In this document: piece after piece, positions 12,401-19,669 of the stretch
Numbering within the stretch: the first letter of the stretch is position 1
How the letters are laid out: every line of letters starts with the position of its first letter
Origin: a virus
Reading direction: 5' to 3' (one strand)
DNA: 21,468 nt
IMG/VR virus record: IMGVR_UViG_3300046012_000361
Coordinates: 1 to 21,468 of that record
The notes under the pieces: generated by a model
Databases searched by the model: none
What the model was told of the DNA's origin: nothing
What the model saw: only the letters and a program-made list of their open reading frames with translations
Translations under genes and position numbers: made by a program

Positions 12401-13462
12401 ACTGAAAATAGCTTCTATGCGACCTACGTTGCCGATAACATCCTTGGAGCCGCCACCGGTATAGCCAATATTCTTATCACCGGGCACTATAATGCGCTTG
12501 TCCACAACGTCGGCATGGGCAACCAAGGCGGGTCCGTGGGGCTTGGTATAGCCAAGAAAGGTTGCTCCCCGGGCGGCCCAGCGCTGGTCTGTACCGCGCC
12601 ATTTGCTCCATCACTTGTCGGGCCGATTGACGGACTATTGGCAAACAACGTTGGCATCGCTATACAGCGGATGGCGCAATTTATACCGCCCCCGGGCATG
12701 ACTAACTTCTGCGACCCATCTTCCGGTGATCTCTCGACTGTTGAAGGCAACATTGGTCTGCCTTTCCCGCTTACGGCCGGCCCGTCTGTAGTCTCCAGTA
12801 CATTCTGCGCAACAGGCAATTCAGCACAAACCGGCTCTCTAACCGGCCACTATGACGACTTGAATATTTGGACGGCAACTGATTGGCGCTCAAGTCAGTC
12901 CGGAATCTCGCCGCTATTTACCTACTACAACCCCGCAAACAACCCAGTTTCGCCCGCCATCGGATGGCAGAGTGAGCCAGTTCCTACTCCGTTCGTTATG
13001 ACCTGTATTCAGGATAGTTGGGCTTACGGGACATGTCCCAATGCGGTTGGCACCGCCAACTTTCGGCCGAATCCCGCCTTTGCTGGGTTCGCTGGTAGTG
13101 TAACAGTATCTCTCCAACCGGGACAGAGTACAGGCAAGGCGTTTAATCTACCAACCACGGGTATCTCGGTGGGCAATTTTGGCAACGTAACCACTGATGG
13201 GTTTAATGGCCATGACTACCCAGTGGGGCTATGGGAATATTGCCCTTCGGTTGTGGATCCAACAACAGGCTGTGATCACACTCTCTGGACGCTGGCAAAT
13301 GGCTGGGGCTATGTGGGAGCAACCACGCCTTACAACCCTGGCATTATTGGAGCTGGAACTCCGTTGACCTCATGGTTCTCGGGCGGCCCGCAACCGCTTG
13401 TCGATCTCGACGGCAATCTATGGAAATCGACGCCTGATGCCGGCGCCTACCAGTCACCTTAA
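9416..13462 (+). CDS. Exported tailspike-like beta-helix protein (1348 aa)
   Basis: The N-terminus (MIRKTLALLVWFALCIPSHA) looks like a signal peptide. An Ig-like or beta-sandwich segment (about 40-130) follows. Residues about 247-292 are a short Gly/Thr-rich module (GSFVNGTAYTITSVGTTNF) seen repeatedly in phage tail proteins. Around 608-660 there is a second tail-associated module (INGVTWTFVASGATGNQI). Residues about 875-1095 contain right-handed parallel beta-helix coils (ISISNSTF, VNISNTTDSIIYNNFIKYLSDD, NRIIIAHNHY), typical of tailspikes and polysaccharide lyases. The C-terminus (GNLWKSTPDAGAYQSP) resembles the ends of secreted beta-helix enzymes. The protein probably binds or cleaves a host surface polysaccharide. 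I did not identify catalytic residues. Confidence 0.7.
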   Translation: MIRKTLALLVWFALCIPSHALLLRGRSVIVGNNSPINTAIPAIVGLDFPPSVGGNVTFTLSPASTTAASWDNFPISYTQNWHCAGGPSLGTGASLTLNTSSPGVLGCVLEVDLTASNLFGSFTARSHWIGPIESTAPVMADTTTGLCPGGGAYCVPMYELQTSPPQQLPSEPAHFLQNGFAIYPGCVIPPVAPTHTASGDPNVWYFAPTGQTYAQWITSGTPNPGHTKATALLDPNALLNTVGATTAGSFVNGTAYTITSVGTTNFTLIGAASNTVGVSFVATGVGSGTGTAAGYPSNKGMFGAVAANPNGVIRPGDTIYIEHGYSTAQGIIKFEGGAIVPTPYSTSDGTSAGSPIWTWVLADPTDTQVGALSDLNLSGGSNTGMAYWIFSINIENYRPANLNTAGGQTGVIQLSGTYVGANTFTHDVIFDHMSLTQWSGHSNDARNASIYPNAGGLSDGTIVTSSPVQAGRLQNQQSMTVTAGNNATQLAITKIPFLDDTNPSASVAFGAYVWAPGIYSGTPSVVTTASGIPSGTVIELVNGLDNNHFAWSNGTVTGAVPSDITALVSGGSTQTSIFTLPTIEDDTVYWQVAATTATNASVYTWNKNVGTINFPANPAVGTNIVINGVTWTFVASGATGNQINLGASLTATLANLKAGLDTSIAAYTTSATGIIATWTATGANLAVSGGTSGGVGYAWTSIGTVLAVAPTTPDLILTTTFNNHVWHWCAATGGTCTTAPIWQDQGAPNVTIAPCDQVSYAGKGCPGNYPGQSFVVPQCDPKYSPIGTSGNLGGCIGTPTAWTGTTRVISNEAATLTSSLVVVPANYWNWNDWDGNTKSLITVHGAINTACPPNVSAPGTIYDACSTGAPAQYVNNFQGISCISISNSTFRESYNAVNISNTTDSIIYNNFIKYLSDDAFEPYSDNRIIIAHNHYTDPTFIYGHQDFIQFGDTNGRGETALTTSMLYQSAVIENTAIQYSDPNNWFPRQLQGVNNTENSFYATYVADNILGAATGIANILITGHYNALVHNVGMGNQGGSVGLGIAKKGCSPGGPALVCTAPFAPSLVGPIDGLLANNVGIAIQRMAQFIPPPGMTNFCDPSSGDLSTVEGNIGLPFPLTAGPSVVSSTFCATGNSAQTGSLTGHYDDLNIWTATDWRSSQSGISPLFTYYNPANNPVSPAIGWQSEPVPTPFVMTCIQDSWAYGTCPNAVGTANFRPNPAFAGFAGSVTVSLQPGQSTGKAFNLPTTGISVGNFGNVTTDGFNGHDYPVGLWEYCPSVVDPTTGCDHTLWTLANGWGYVGATTPYNPGIIGAGTPLTSWFSGGPQPLVDLDGNLWKSTPDAGAYQSP

Positions 13463-13476
13463 CGATTGATTGTTAG

Positions 13477-14970
13477 ATGGATAACATCCTCGAATGGTTG
13501 GCCTCCTGCAAGCGCAAGCCGCTGCGCTTCGTCATGGGCGCTTTCCCTTGGGGTGTTGAAGGCACCACTCTTGCCAAAGCCACCGGCCCCGAGCCGTGGC
13601 AGATCGAAATCCTAACCAAGATCGAGGCCGGGCTACTAACCATCAACGAAGCCATGCGCATCGCCGTTGCATCGGGCCATGGCGTTGGCAAGTCTACGCT
13701 TGTCTCTTGGGTCATCCTTTGGGCCTTCACCACCTTTCCAGACACCCGCGGGGTTGTCACTGCCAATACCGAGAACCAGCTCAAAACCAAAACCTGGGCC
13801 GAACTTGGTAAGTGGTACAACCTCTTCGTTGGGAGGGACTACTTCCAGCTAACGGCCACCGCCTTGCTTTGCAAAGATCCGGCCCGCGATCGCACATGGC
13901 GCATTGACCAAGTTCCTTGGTCCGAACGCAACACTGAGGCCTTCCAGGGCCTCCACAACCAAGGCAAACGTGTTCTGCTTATAATGGACGAGGCCTCCTC
14001 CATCCTAGACAAAATCTGGGAAGTGGCCGAAGGAGCCATGACCGATGCTGACACTGAAATTATTTGGCTGGCTTTTGGTAACCCTACTCGTTCTATTGGC
14101 CGCTTTAGAGCTTGTTTTGACACTAGTGGACATGGGCGTTTTTGGCAAACGATGCAAGTCGATAGCCGAACGATTTCATTCACTAACAAACAACAGATTC
14201 AGAACTGGATAGAGGCCTACGGAGAAGATAGTGATTTCGTCCGGGTTAGAGTACTCGGAGTCTTCCCGCGTGCTGGTGAAATGGAATTCATTTCCGCGGC
14301 CGATGTTGACCTCGCAATGACGCGGGAAGCCGAAAGCCAATTGGCCGACCCACTCGCTCTTGGTTGTGACGTCGCGCGCTACGGCGCCAACGAAAGTGTC
14401 ATTGCCTTCCGAAAAGGCCGCGACGCTCGCGGGATGACCTGGGAGTTCTACCGTGGAATCAATACTGTCGAACTCGCTGCGAAAGTCTCCCATCACGCAG
14501 AGGCCGATGGTATTTTCATCGACGGAGGAGGTGTCGGTGGCGGCGTTGTCGATAATGTGCGTGCCCTTGGCCTCCACTGTTGGGATGTGCAATTCGGAGG
14601 GTCTGCTGACGTCGGTGGTCGTGAGACCGGGAACTCTGGTGAGGTTTATGCCAATAAGCGGGCTGAAATGTGGGGAGCAATGCGGGCCTGGATTCGTAGT
14701 GGTGGGGCCATCCCCGCCGATCCAGAGCTCCGAAAACAGCTAGTCGCGCCGCTTTATGGGCTTGACAATAAGGGCCGAATACAGTTAGAAAAGAAAGAAG
14801 ATATAATGAAAAGGCTTGGTGGTGACACCTCGCCGGATCGAGCAGACGCCCTGGCCCTAACCTTCGCCTATCCACTGCAAAGCCGCCAACAGCTTGACGT
14901 CTGGGGTCATCCTAAAGCCGAGGCCGAGCACGAATACGACCCTTATAGTGAAAGGATGATGATGGCATGA
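13477..14970 (+). CDS. terL: Terminase large subunit (497 aa)
   Basis: This is the ATP-driven motor and nuclease that packages DNA into the capsid. The ATPase half has a Walker A motif SGHGVGKST (66-74), a Walker B motif VLLIMDE (166-172) with catalytic Glu172, and a GNPTR coupling motif (201-205). The nuclease half has the expected acids: GCDVARYG (Asp298), FIDGGGVGGG (Asp349) and SPDRADAL (Asp457). Length and motif order match a complete large terminase. The ATG at 13477 is 14 bases after the tailspike stop and has no clear ribosome binding site, so translation may depend on the upstream gene. Its TGA overlaps the next ATG. The packaging type (headful, cos or terminal repeats) cannot be read from this sequence. 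Confidence 0.93.
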   Translation: MDNILEWLASCKRKPLRFVMGAFPWGVEGTTLAKATGPEPWQIEILTKIEAGLLTINEAMRIAVASGHGVGKSTLVSWVILWAFTTFPDTRGVVTANTENQLKTKTWAELGKWYNLFVGRDYFQLTATALLCKDPARDRTWRIDQVPWSERNTEAFQGLHNQGKRVLLIMDEASSILDKIWEVAEGAMTDADTEIIWLAFGNPTRSIGRFRACFDTSGHGRFWQTMQVDSRTISFTNKQQIQNWIEAYGEDSDFVRVRVLGVFPRAGEMEFISAADVDLAMTREAESQLADPLALGCDVARYGANESVIAFRKGRDARGMTWEFYRGINTVELAAKVSHHAEADGIFIDGGGVGGGVVDNVRALGLHCWDVQFGGSADVGGRETGNSGEVYANKRAEMWGAMRAWIRSGGAIPADPELRKQLVAPLYGLDNKGRIQLEKKEDIMKRLGGDTSPDRADALALTFAYPLQSRQQLDVWGHPKAEAEHEYDPYSERMMMA

Positions 14971-15194
14971 CTCACGCTTTCTCCGGCCTATTCGGCGGTG
15001 GCCATTCGCCTAGTTACATCCCGGTGCAATCCGCGCCGACCCCGCAGCAGGTCTTGCAGCCGGGAATTGCCCCTATGCAGGGCACTCAGCCCGGCGTGGG
15101 TCAGACCCCATCTTTTCTCGGCTCTTCGGTCCTACCGCCGCAGCAAGGCGCCGGGGGTGGCCAGTCTAATCAAAAGCGGCTGATGGGTCAATGA
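14967..15194 (+). CDS. Small Pro/Gln/Gly-rich protein (75 aa)
   Basis: A 75-residue low-complexity protein. The N-terminus is FSGLFGGG, the middle is rich in Pro and Gln (APTPQQVLQPG, TQPGVGQTPSFLGS), and the end is GQSNQKRLMGQ. Small proteins with this 'loader' look (Gly/Pro-rich, ending in a basic Leu-Gly tail) often sit between the large terminase and portal genes of podoviruses, and their role is unknown. It should be largely disordered. The ATG overlaps the large terminase TGA and the TGA overlaps the next ATG, so it is translationally coupled on both sides. Confidence 0.7.
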   Translation: MTHAFSGLFGGGHSPSYIPVQSAPTPQQVLQPGIAPMQGTQPGVGQTPSFLGSSVLPPQQGAGGGQSNQKRLMGQ

Positions 15195-15388
15195 AAGCCC
15201 CGCGGTCCAATGTCCACCAAATCCGGCGGAATCCAATGACGGCGCCAGTCACACAGATCCCGCCGGAGTACCTCCAGATGGCCGCCGCCCATATGATGAA
15301 AATGGGCAAACAAGTCTTCGAAAACCAGCCGCCTTCGGCCGATCAGCTAACCGCGAGTTTAAATGGAAACGGTCCGCAAGGTCAGTAA
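15191..15388 (+). CDS. Hypothetical protein (65 aa)
   Basis: Unrecognised 65-residue protein. It has a basic N-terminus (KAPRSNVHQIRRN), a Met-rich amphipathic helix (PPEYLQMAAAHMMKMGKQVFEN, about 25-46) and a polar tail. The start at 15191 overlaps the preceding stop by ATGA. An internal Met at residue 16 (15236) is possible but has no clear site. Its last 26 bases overlap the portal start. Position suggests a head or packaging accessory protein. Confidence 0.65.
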   Translation: MKAPRSNVHQIRRNPMTAPVTQIPPEYLQMAAAHMMKMGKQVFENQPPSADQLTASLNGNGPQGQ

Positions 15389-17099
15389 GGAAGATCAGGC
15401 CTACCGGCGCTACGCCGAAAGCCAGATCCTTGCCCTACGCAATTGGCGCTACTCGTGGTGGACCCATGGGCGCGAACTCGCTGACTATTTCCTTCCTCGG
15501 AGATACAAATGGCTGATCACCCCCAACCAGCAAAACCGCGGCAGCCCGATCAATCAGCACATTATCGACAGTACCGGATACTTGTGCGCACAGAATCTGG
15601 CCAGTGGTCTTATGTCTGGGAAGGTTTCGCCAATTCAGCCATGGTTTGGACTGACGGCGGGTGGCTTAGACTCTACTGGCACTACTCCGACCTCCCTCTG
15701 GCTGTGGCAAGTGGAACGCCTACTCAGGGCGATCTTTTCGGAGAGCAACTTCTACCCGGCGATGCACCAGTACCTAATGGACTTGGTAATCTTTGGCACC
15801 GCTGTCTTAGTTATCTACGAAGATTTTGAGGACGTCATTATCTGCCGAAATCCATGTTTCGGGGAGTTCTATGTTGACGTAGACGGTCGGTATCAGCCTA
15901 CCATTTTAGGCCTAGAATATGTCCTCACCATCCGCCAAGTGGTCGATGAGTTCGGCCTCGAGAACTGCTCGCCTAGTGTTCAGAAGGTCTACACCCAACG
16001 AGACGGCGCCGGCCTTTCCCGCGAGATAATCATCGCGCAACTAATCGAGCCCAACAATGACGGACGTCAGTACGGAGTCCCCGATCGTTACGCTTTCCGC
16101 GAAGCTATTTGGGAATGGGGAGGCTCTGCTAGCCCGCAAAATAACTCCGGAGATAATCGCGGCTTCTTGCGTAAGACCGGTTATTTTGAGCAGCCCAATA
16201 TTACAAGTCGGTGGTATCTTGTATCAAACGACGCTTACGGGCGGTCACCCGCAATGGACGCCCTTGGGGATCAAAAGCAGCTCCAGCTAGAGCAGCGCCG
16301 TAAGCAACAAGCTATTGACAAGATGATCAACCCGCCGTTGGTGGCGGACGTCCAACTAAAAAACAAACCCGCGTCTTTGCTTCCGGGAGGAATCACTTAT
16401 GTTAATGGGTTTAGTGCCACTGGCAAGCCTGGTATTGCTAGCGTTTATAATAGCCAATTTCCAATTAACGAAGTGGTCGAGGACCTCGTCGAAGTCAGGG
16501 ACAGGCTGGGAAAGACTTTCTTTAACCAACTTTTTCAGCCGATGTCACAATTCGAAACCAGATCTAACGTTACCGCGGTAGAGGTTCAGCAGCGGCGGGC
16601 CGAGGCTTTGCTTATGCTCGGCCCGGTATTCGAGCGGTTAGATAACGAATGTCTCCGGCCAATCGTTGAGCGGGTTTACGCCATTGCTAAACGCGCCGGA
16701 ATCCTGCCGCCGCCTCCACCAGAGTTGAGCGGCAAAGATCTTTCCATCAAGTTCGTGTCGATGCTCAAGATGGCTCAGGACGCCACTGATGCCATTGCCA
16801 TTCAAGAGGTGTTGTCCTTGACCGGCGAGCTTGTCGGCGTCGATCCTCAAATCGGCGATAAAGTCGATTTCGATATGGCGCTGGATATATTCTCTAAACT
16901 AAAAGGCAACCCGCCGCAGATCATGCGCACCACTCAGGCTACCGCAGCAGTGCGCCAACAGCGGGCCCAGCAACAGCAACTTGCTGCCCAGGCTGATGCT
17001 GCCCAGAAACTCTCCGCCGGCGCTGCCAACTTAGCAAAGGCTGACGTAGGTGGCGGCCAGAATGCTTTGCAGGCAGCTTTAGGAGGCCAAGGTGGCTAA
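15363..17099 (+). CDS. Portal (head-to-tail connector) protein (578 aa)
   Basis: The portal forms the ring at the capsid vertex through which DNA passes and to which the tail attaches. The sequence fits the podovirus head-to-tail connector family. The N-terminal helix (AYRRYAESQILALRNWRYSW) leads to YFLPRR (42-47), and IDSTGYLCAQNLASGLMSG (68-86) and PWFGL are hallmarks of this family. The middle holds VIFGTAVLVIYED and the later LEQRRKQQAIDKMINPPLVA. The C-terminus (about 510-578) is a Gln/Ala-rich tail. Length is normal for the family. The ATG at 15363 overlaps the preceding gene by 26 bases and has no strong site. Its end overlaps the GTG of the next gene. Confidence 0.92.
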   Translation: METVRKVSKEDQAYRRYAESQILALRNWRYSWWTHGRELADYFLPRRYKWLITPNQQNRGSPINQHIIDSTGYLCAQNLASGLMSGKVSPIQPWFGLTAGGLDSTGTTPTSLWLWQVERLLRAIFSESNFYPAMHQYLMDLVIFGTAVLVIYEDFEDVIICRNPCFGEFYVDVDGRYQPTILGLEYVLTIRQVVDEFGLENCSPSVQKVYTQRDGAGLSREIIIAQLIEPNNDGRQYGVPDRYAFREAIWEWGGSASPQNNSGDNRGFLRKTGYFEQPNITSRWYLVSNDAYGRSPAMDALGDQKQLQLEQRRKQQAIDKMINPPLVADVQLKNKPASLLPGGITYVNGFSATGKPGIASVYNSQFPINEVVEDLVEVRDRLGKTFFNQLFQPMSQFETRSNVTAVEVQQRRAEALLMLGPVFERLDNECLRPIVERVYAIAKRAGILPPPPPELSGKDLSIKFVSMLKMAQDATDAIAIQEVLSLTGELVGVDPQIGDKVDFDMALDIFSKLKGNPPQIMRTTQATAAVRQQRAQQQQLAAQADAAQKLSAGAANLAKADVGGGQNALQAALGGQGG

Positions 17100-17469
17100 C
17101 GCAGCCCGCCGCGCCAGCGTCCGCGCCCAAGAAAAAGAGGCCCAGCAGACTGATGGCATTCGGCGAGTTGTTATAACCAGCCTTATGTCTAATCATGATG
17201 GTAGACAATACATCCAGGATGTGCTAGAGCAAAGCCATGTTTTTCAGACTTCGTTCTCTGACAATTATGGCACGATGTGTTTTATGGAAGGGGAACGCAA
17301 CTTCGGGCTGCGTGTTCTCAACGATGTTATGGAAAGCTGCCCGGAACAATTTATTCAGATGATGCGTGAAAAGAACGCCAGAACACAGTACGATGAAGTG
17401 CGTGACGCTAAGGAAGCTGTAGAAGAACCTGAGGAAGAGGCTGTGTTGGATAACATCTATGACGATTAA
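17092..17469 (+). CDS. Bbp19-like phage protein (125 aa)
   Basis: The core region SNHDGRQYIQDVLEQSHVF, then SFSDNYGTMCFMEGERNFGLRVLNDVMESCPEQF (about 33-86), matches the conserved Bbp19-type domain found between portal and scaffold genes in BPP-1-like phages, whose role is not established. The GTG start has AGGAGG five bases upstream. The N-terminus (residues 1-22) is Arg/Ala-rich and coded by GC-rich DNA. From about 17155 the coding sequence becomes visibly more AT-rich and stays so through the homing endonuclease gene. Its last 31 residues, from NARTQYDE to NIYDD, are mirrored at the end of the downstream endonuclease frame (see that entry), so this 3' end may be a replacement. Confidence 0.8.
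   Translation: MANAARRASVRAQEKEAQQTDGIRRVVITSLMSNHDGRQYIQDVLEQSHVFQTSFSDNYGTMCFMEGERNFGLRVLNDVMESCPEQFIQMMREKNARTQYDEVRDAKEAVEEPEEEAVLDNIYDD
17374..17469 (+). repeat. Duplicated C-terminal coding segment, copy 1 (Bbp19-like gene)
   Basis: This stretch encodes NARTQYDEVRDAKEAV to NIYDD at the end of the Bbp19-like protein. It is related at protein level to the segment 17822-17938. The DNA of the two copies differs at many codon positions, so it is an old or imported duplication rather than a recent copy. Confidence 0.7.
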
Positions 17470-17938
17470 ATTATCTGACTATGAGTTCGGTTGGTTTATC
17501 GGTATTCTTGAGGGAGAAGGCTGCCTAAACTACAACGGAAACAGTCAGATTATCGATGTGCATATGACAGATGAAGATTCTGTTATTTCCTATTCAAAGA
17601 TTCTATCCAAAATTTTAGAACAGGAAGTAAAAGTTTCAGCGTGGCAGCCACCGGGTAACCGAAAAAAGATGTATGGCTGTTTGATCTCAGGAGAGCGCGC
17701 ACGAATCGTAATGCGTTTGGTTCTGCCTTATATGTCGCAAAGGCGACAGGATAAAATTCGGTGGTCGTTGGGTGAAGACCGTCCGAAGTTTTCAGATCTA
17801 ATGCAACTGATAGGATCACAGAATGCCCGAAGAGAATACGACGCAGAACGCGACGCCAGAGACGCAGTTGACCCAGACGACGGAGAGCCAAGTTTCGTCA
17901 TCAACGACCTCCCCGGCGACGGAATCTACGACGAATGA
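17459..17938 (+). CDS. LAGLIDADG homing endonuclease fused to a Bbp19-like C-terminus (159 aa)
   Basis: The first 118 residues or so are a single-motif LAGLIDADG homing endonuclease. The motif is GWFIGILEGEG (11-21), with Glu20 as the acidic metal ligand. A strand (IIDVHMTDEDS), GNRKKMYGCLISG, a helix (RARIVMRLVLPYMS) and the basic RRQDKI follow. Single-motif members act as homodimers that cut a long DNA site. Residues 122-159 (NARREYDAERDARDAV to GIYDE) do not belong to that fold. They align with the last residues of the Bbp19-like protein, with 10 of 16 identical at the start and IYDE versus IYDD at the end. The gene is more AT-rich than its neighbours, overlaps the upstream gene by 11 bases and the scaffold gene by 116 bases, and appears free-standing. 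Confidence 0.85.
   Translation: MTIKLSDYEFGWFIGILEGEGCLNYNGNSQIIDVHMTDEDSVISYSKILSKILEQEVKVSAWQPPGNRKKMYGCLISGERARIVMRLVLPYMSQRRQDKIRWSLGEDRPKFSDLMQLIGSQNARREYDAERDARDAVDPDDGEPSFVINDLPGDGIYDE
17822..17938 (+). repeat. Duplicated C-terminal coding segment, copy 2 (endonuclease frame)
   Basis: This stretch encodes NARREYDAERDARDAV to GIYDE at the end of the endonuclease frame. It is also read in another frame as the start of the scaffold gene. This copy is GC-rich like the surrounding phage genes, so it is probably the original 3' end of the Bbp19-like gene. Confidence 0.65.
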
Positions 17939-18563
17939 CCCGTCACTCCTCAATGCCGAGACTCCCGAGACAACCGCAGAAAGCACCGCCCCTAAGGCGC
18001 CGGATGCTTATGAGTTCAAGCTCCCCGACGGAGTCACTCTCGACCCCAAGCTTGTCGACGAAGTCACCCCCATCCTCAAAGAGCTCGGGCTCTCCAACGA
18101 TAACGCCCAAAAGCTCGTCGACTGGTATAACAAGCACACCGGCGATACCGTCACCAGCCTACAGGAATCTAATCGCGCGACGCGGACCGAGTGGCAGTCA
18201 GAATCCAAAACGTGGATGAATGCCAATGGCGGCGAGGCAGCAGTCAAGACCGACGTCGGCCGGGCCCTCAATTCTGTCTTCGCCAACGCCGATGGCACGC
18301 CTGATACCAAAGCCATTGGCGAGTTCAAGAAATATATGGACTGGACCTTCGCCGGTGACAATCCATATTTCATCCGGGCGTTTGCAACCATGGCCAAGTC
18401 CTTTAACGAAGGCAAGGCTGTGCAGGGCAGCGGTCCGTCTCAATTCGGCCAGCAGAAACCGGGCACGGGACAACGTCCCTCTTTAGCCCAGGCTGTGTAT
18501 GGTCCGGATGGCCCCCGCAGGGAGCCGATACGTAACCCAAATGGCTCACCGCAAGGCGGTTGA
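17823..18563 (+). CDS. Capsid scaffold/assembly protein (246 aa)
   Basis: The protein probably guides procapsid assembly and is later removed. Residues 1-60 are Thr/Ser/Glu/Pro-rich and disordered. The core starts with DAYEFKLPDGVTLDPKLVDEVTP (61-83), a phrase typical of phage scaffold proteins, and continues with helical segments (LKELGLSNDNAQKLVDWYNKH; AVKTDVGRALNS). The C-terminal part (about 195-246) is Gly/Pro/Gln-rich and ends NPNGSPQGG. AGGA lies eight bases before the ATG at 17823. The first 116 bases overlap the endonuclease gene in another frame. Position directly before the major capsid gene supports the call. A fused protease is not visible. Confidence 0.8.
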   Translation: MPEENTTQNATPETQLTQTTESQVSSSTTSPATESTTNDPSLLNAETPETTAESTAPKAPDAYEFKLPDGVTLDPKLVDEVTPILKELGLSNDNAQKLVDWYNKHTGDTVTSLQESNRATRTEWQSESKTWMNANGGEAAVKTDVGRALNSVFANADGTPDTKAIGEFKKYMDWTFAGDNPYFIRAFATMAKSFNEGKAVQGSGPSQFGQQKPGTGQRPSLAQAVYGPDGPRREPIRNPNGSPQGG

Positions 18564-18607
18564 ATGAAGAGAGCTTTTGGTCATGCCTAACCTAAGGAGT
18601 AATTGAA

Positions 18608-19657
18608 ATGGCAGCGGCCACAATTGGCTCAACCGCACTAACCTACGCGGACTGGGCCCGAAGGATTGACGACGATTACCACATCGCGTCGATCATTGAA
18701 ATTCTTTCGCAGACGAATGAAATCCTCGACGACATGCTTGTTGTCGAAGGCAATCTCCCCACCGGTCATAAGACTACGGTCCGGACCGGTATCCCCCAGG
18801 CAACTTGGCGCTTGCTCAACACCGGCGTGCCGAATGCCAAGTCAACCACCGGCCAGATCGTCGATACCTGCGGCAATCTGGAAACCTATTCGGTGGTGGA
18901 TAAGGACATTGCTGATCTCAACGGCAACACCGCCGAGTTCCGTCTGTCAGAGTCCCGAGCCTTCTTGCAGGGCATGTCCCAGCAGGTGGCGGGTACTTTG
19001 ATATACGGCAACCAAGGCGTCAACCCTGAGCGCTTCACCGGCCTTGCCCCACGGTACTCCACCAAGAACACGGCGGTAAGTCAGACTGCCAACAACGTTC
19101 TCGATGGCGGCGGCACCAGCAACACCAACACCTCGATTTGGATTGTTGTTTGGGGTGGTGACACTTGGCACGGCATGTTCCCGAAAGGAAAGATGACGGG
19201 GTTACAGCATATTGACATGGGCGAGTGGCCGGTCAGTGACCCCTCAGGCAACACCTATCAGGCCTACCGTGAGCACTACAAGTGGGAAATCGGCCTCGTT
19301 GGTCGTGATTGGCGCTTCGTTGTTCGCATTGCCAATATTGACGTGACCCAGCTAACCGGCGTTAGTGCAGCTAACCTGCTCAATCTTCTGGTTCGCGGCC
19401 TCTACCGTCTGCCGACGGCGCCCTCGATGACCACCGCAATACAGACCTCTGATACGCCCGAGGTTCGCGGCGACATGGGGCGCACGGTGATCTACTGCAA
19501 TCGCGTGATCCGCACCTACCTAGACCTCCAGGCGATGAACAAGACCAACGTCTTGCTCCAGCTTTCGGAGTTCGACGGCAAGGTCGTGACCACGTTCCGC
19601 GGCATTCCTGTCCGGACGGTGGATCAGATCAACAACAACGAAGCACAGATCGTGTAA
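18608..19657 (+). CDS. Major capsid protein, GP7/HK97-type (349 aa)
   Basis: This is the main shell protein. The sequence matches the podovirus major capsid family named after phage GP7. Recognisable parts are LTYADWARRID at the start, then SQTNEILDDML and GNLPTGHKTTVRTGIP. WRLLNTGV, VDKDIADLNGN and FRLSESRAFLQGM follow, and then GLAPRYS, TSIWIVVWG and MFPKGKMTGLQHIDMG. It also has YKWEIGLVGRDWRFVVRIANID and ends NNNEAQIV. Length is normal for the family and no N-terminal prodomain is seen. The start has AAGGAG eight bases upstream, in a 44-bp gap after the scaffold gene. The strong site and spacing suggest high translation. Confidence 0.93.
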   Translation: MAAATIGSTALTYADWARRIDDDYHIASIIEILSQTNEILDDMLVVEGNLPTGHKTTVRTGIPQATWRLLNTGVPNAKSTTGQIVDTCGNLETYSVVDKDIADLNGNTAEFRLSESRAFLQGMSQQVAGTLIYGNQGVNPERFTGLAPRYSTKNTAVSQTANNVLDGGGTSNTNTSIWIVVWGGDTWHGMFPKGKMTGLQHIDMGEWPVSDPSGNTYQAYREHYKWEIGLVGRDWRFVVRIANIDVTQLTGVSAANLLNLLVRGLYRLPTAPSMTTAIQTSDTPEVRGDMGRTVIYCNRVIRTYLDLQAMNKTNVLLQLSEFDGKVVTTFRGIPVRTVDQINNNEAQIV

Positions 19658-19669
19658 AGGAGACATGCC

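Noticed and set aside
7777-14970. Diversity-generating retroelement, as in phage BPP-1
   Set aside because: No reverse transcriptase, and I saw no template/variable repeat pair or C-type-lectin variable domain in the tail genes.
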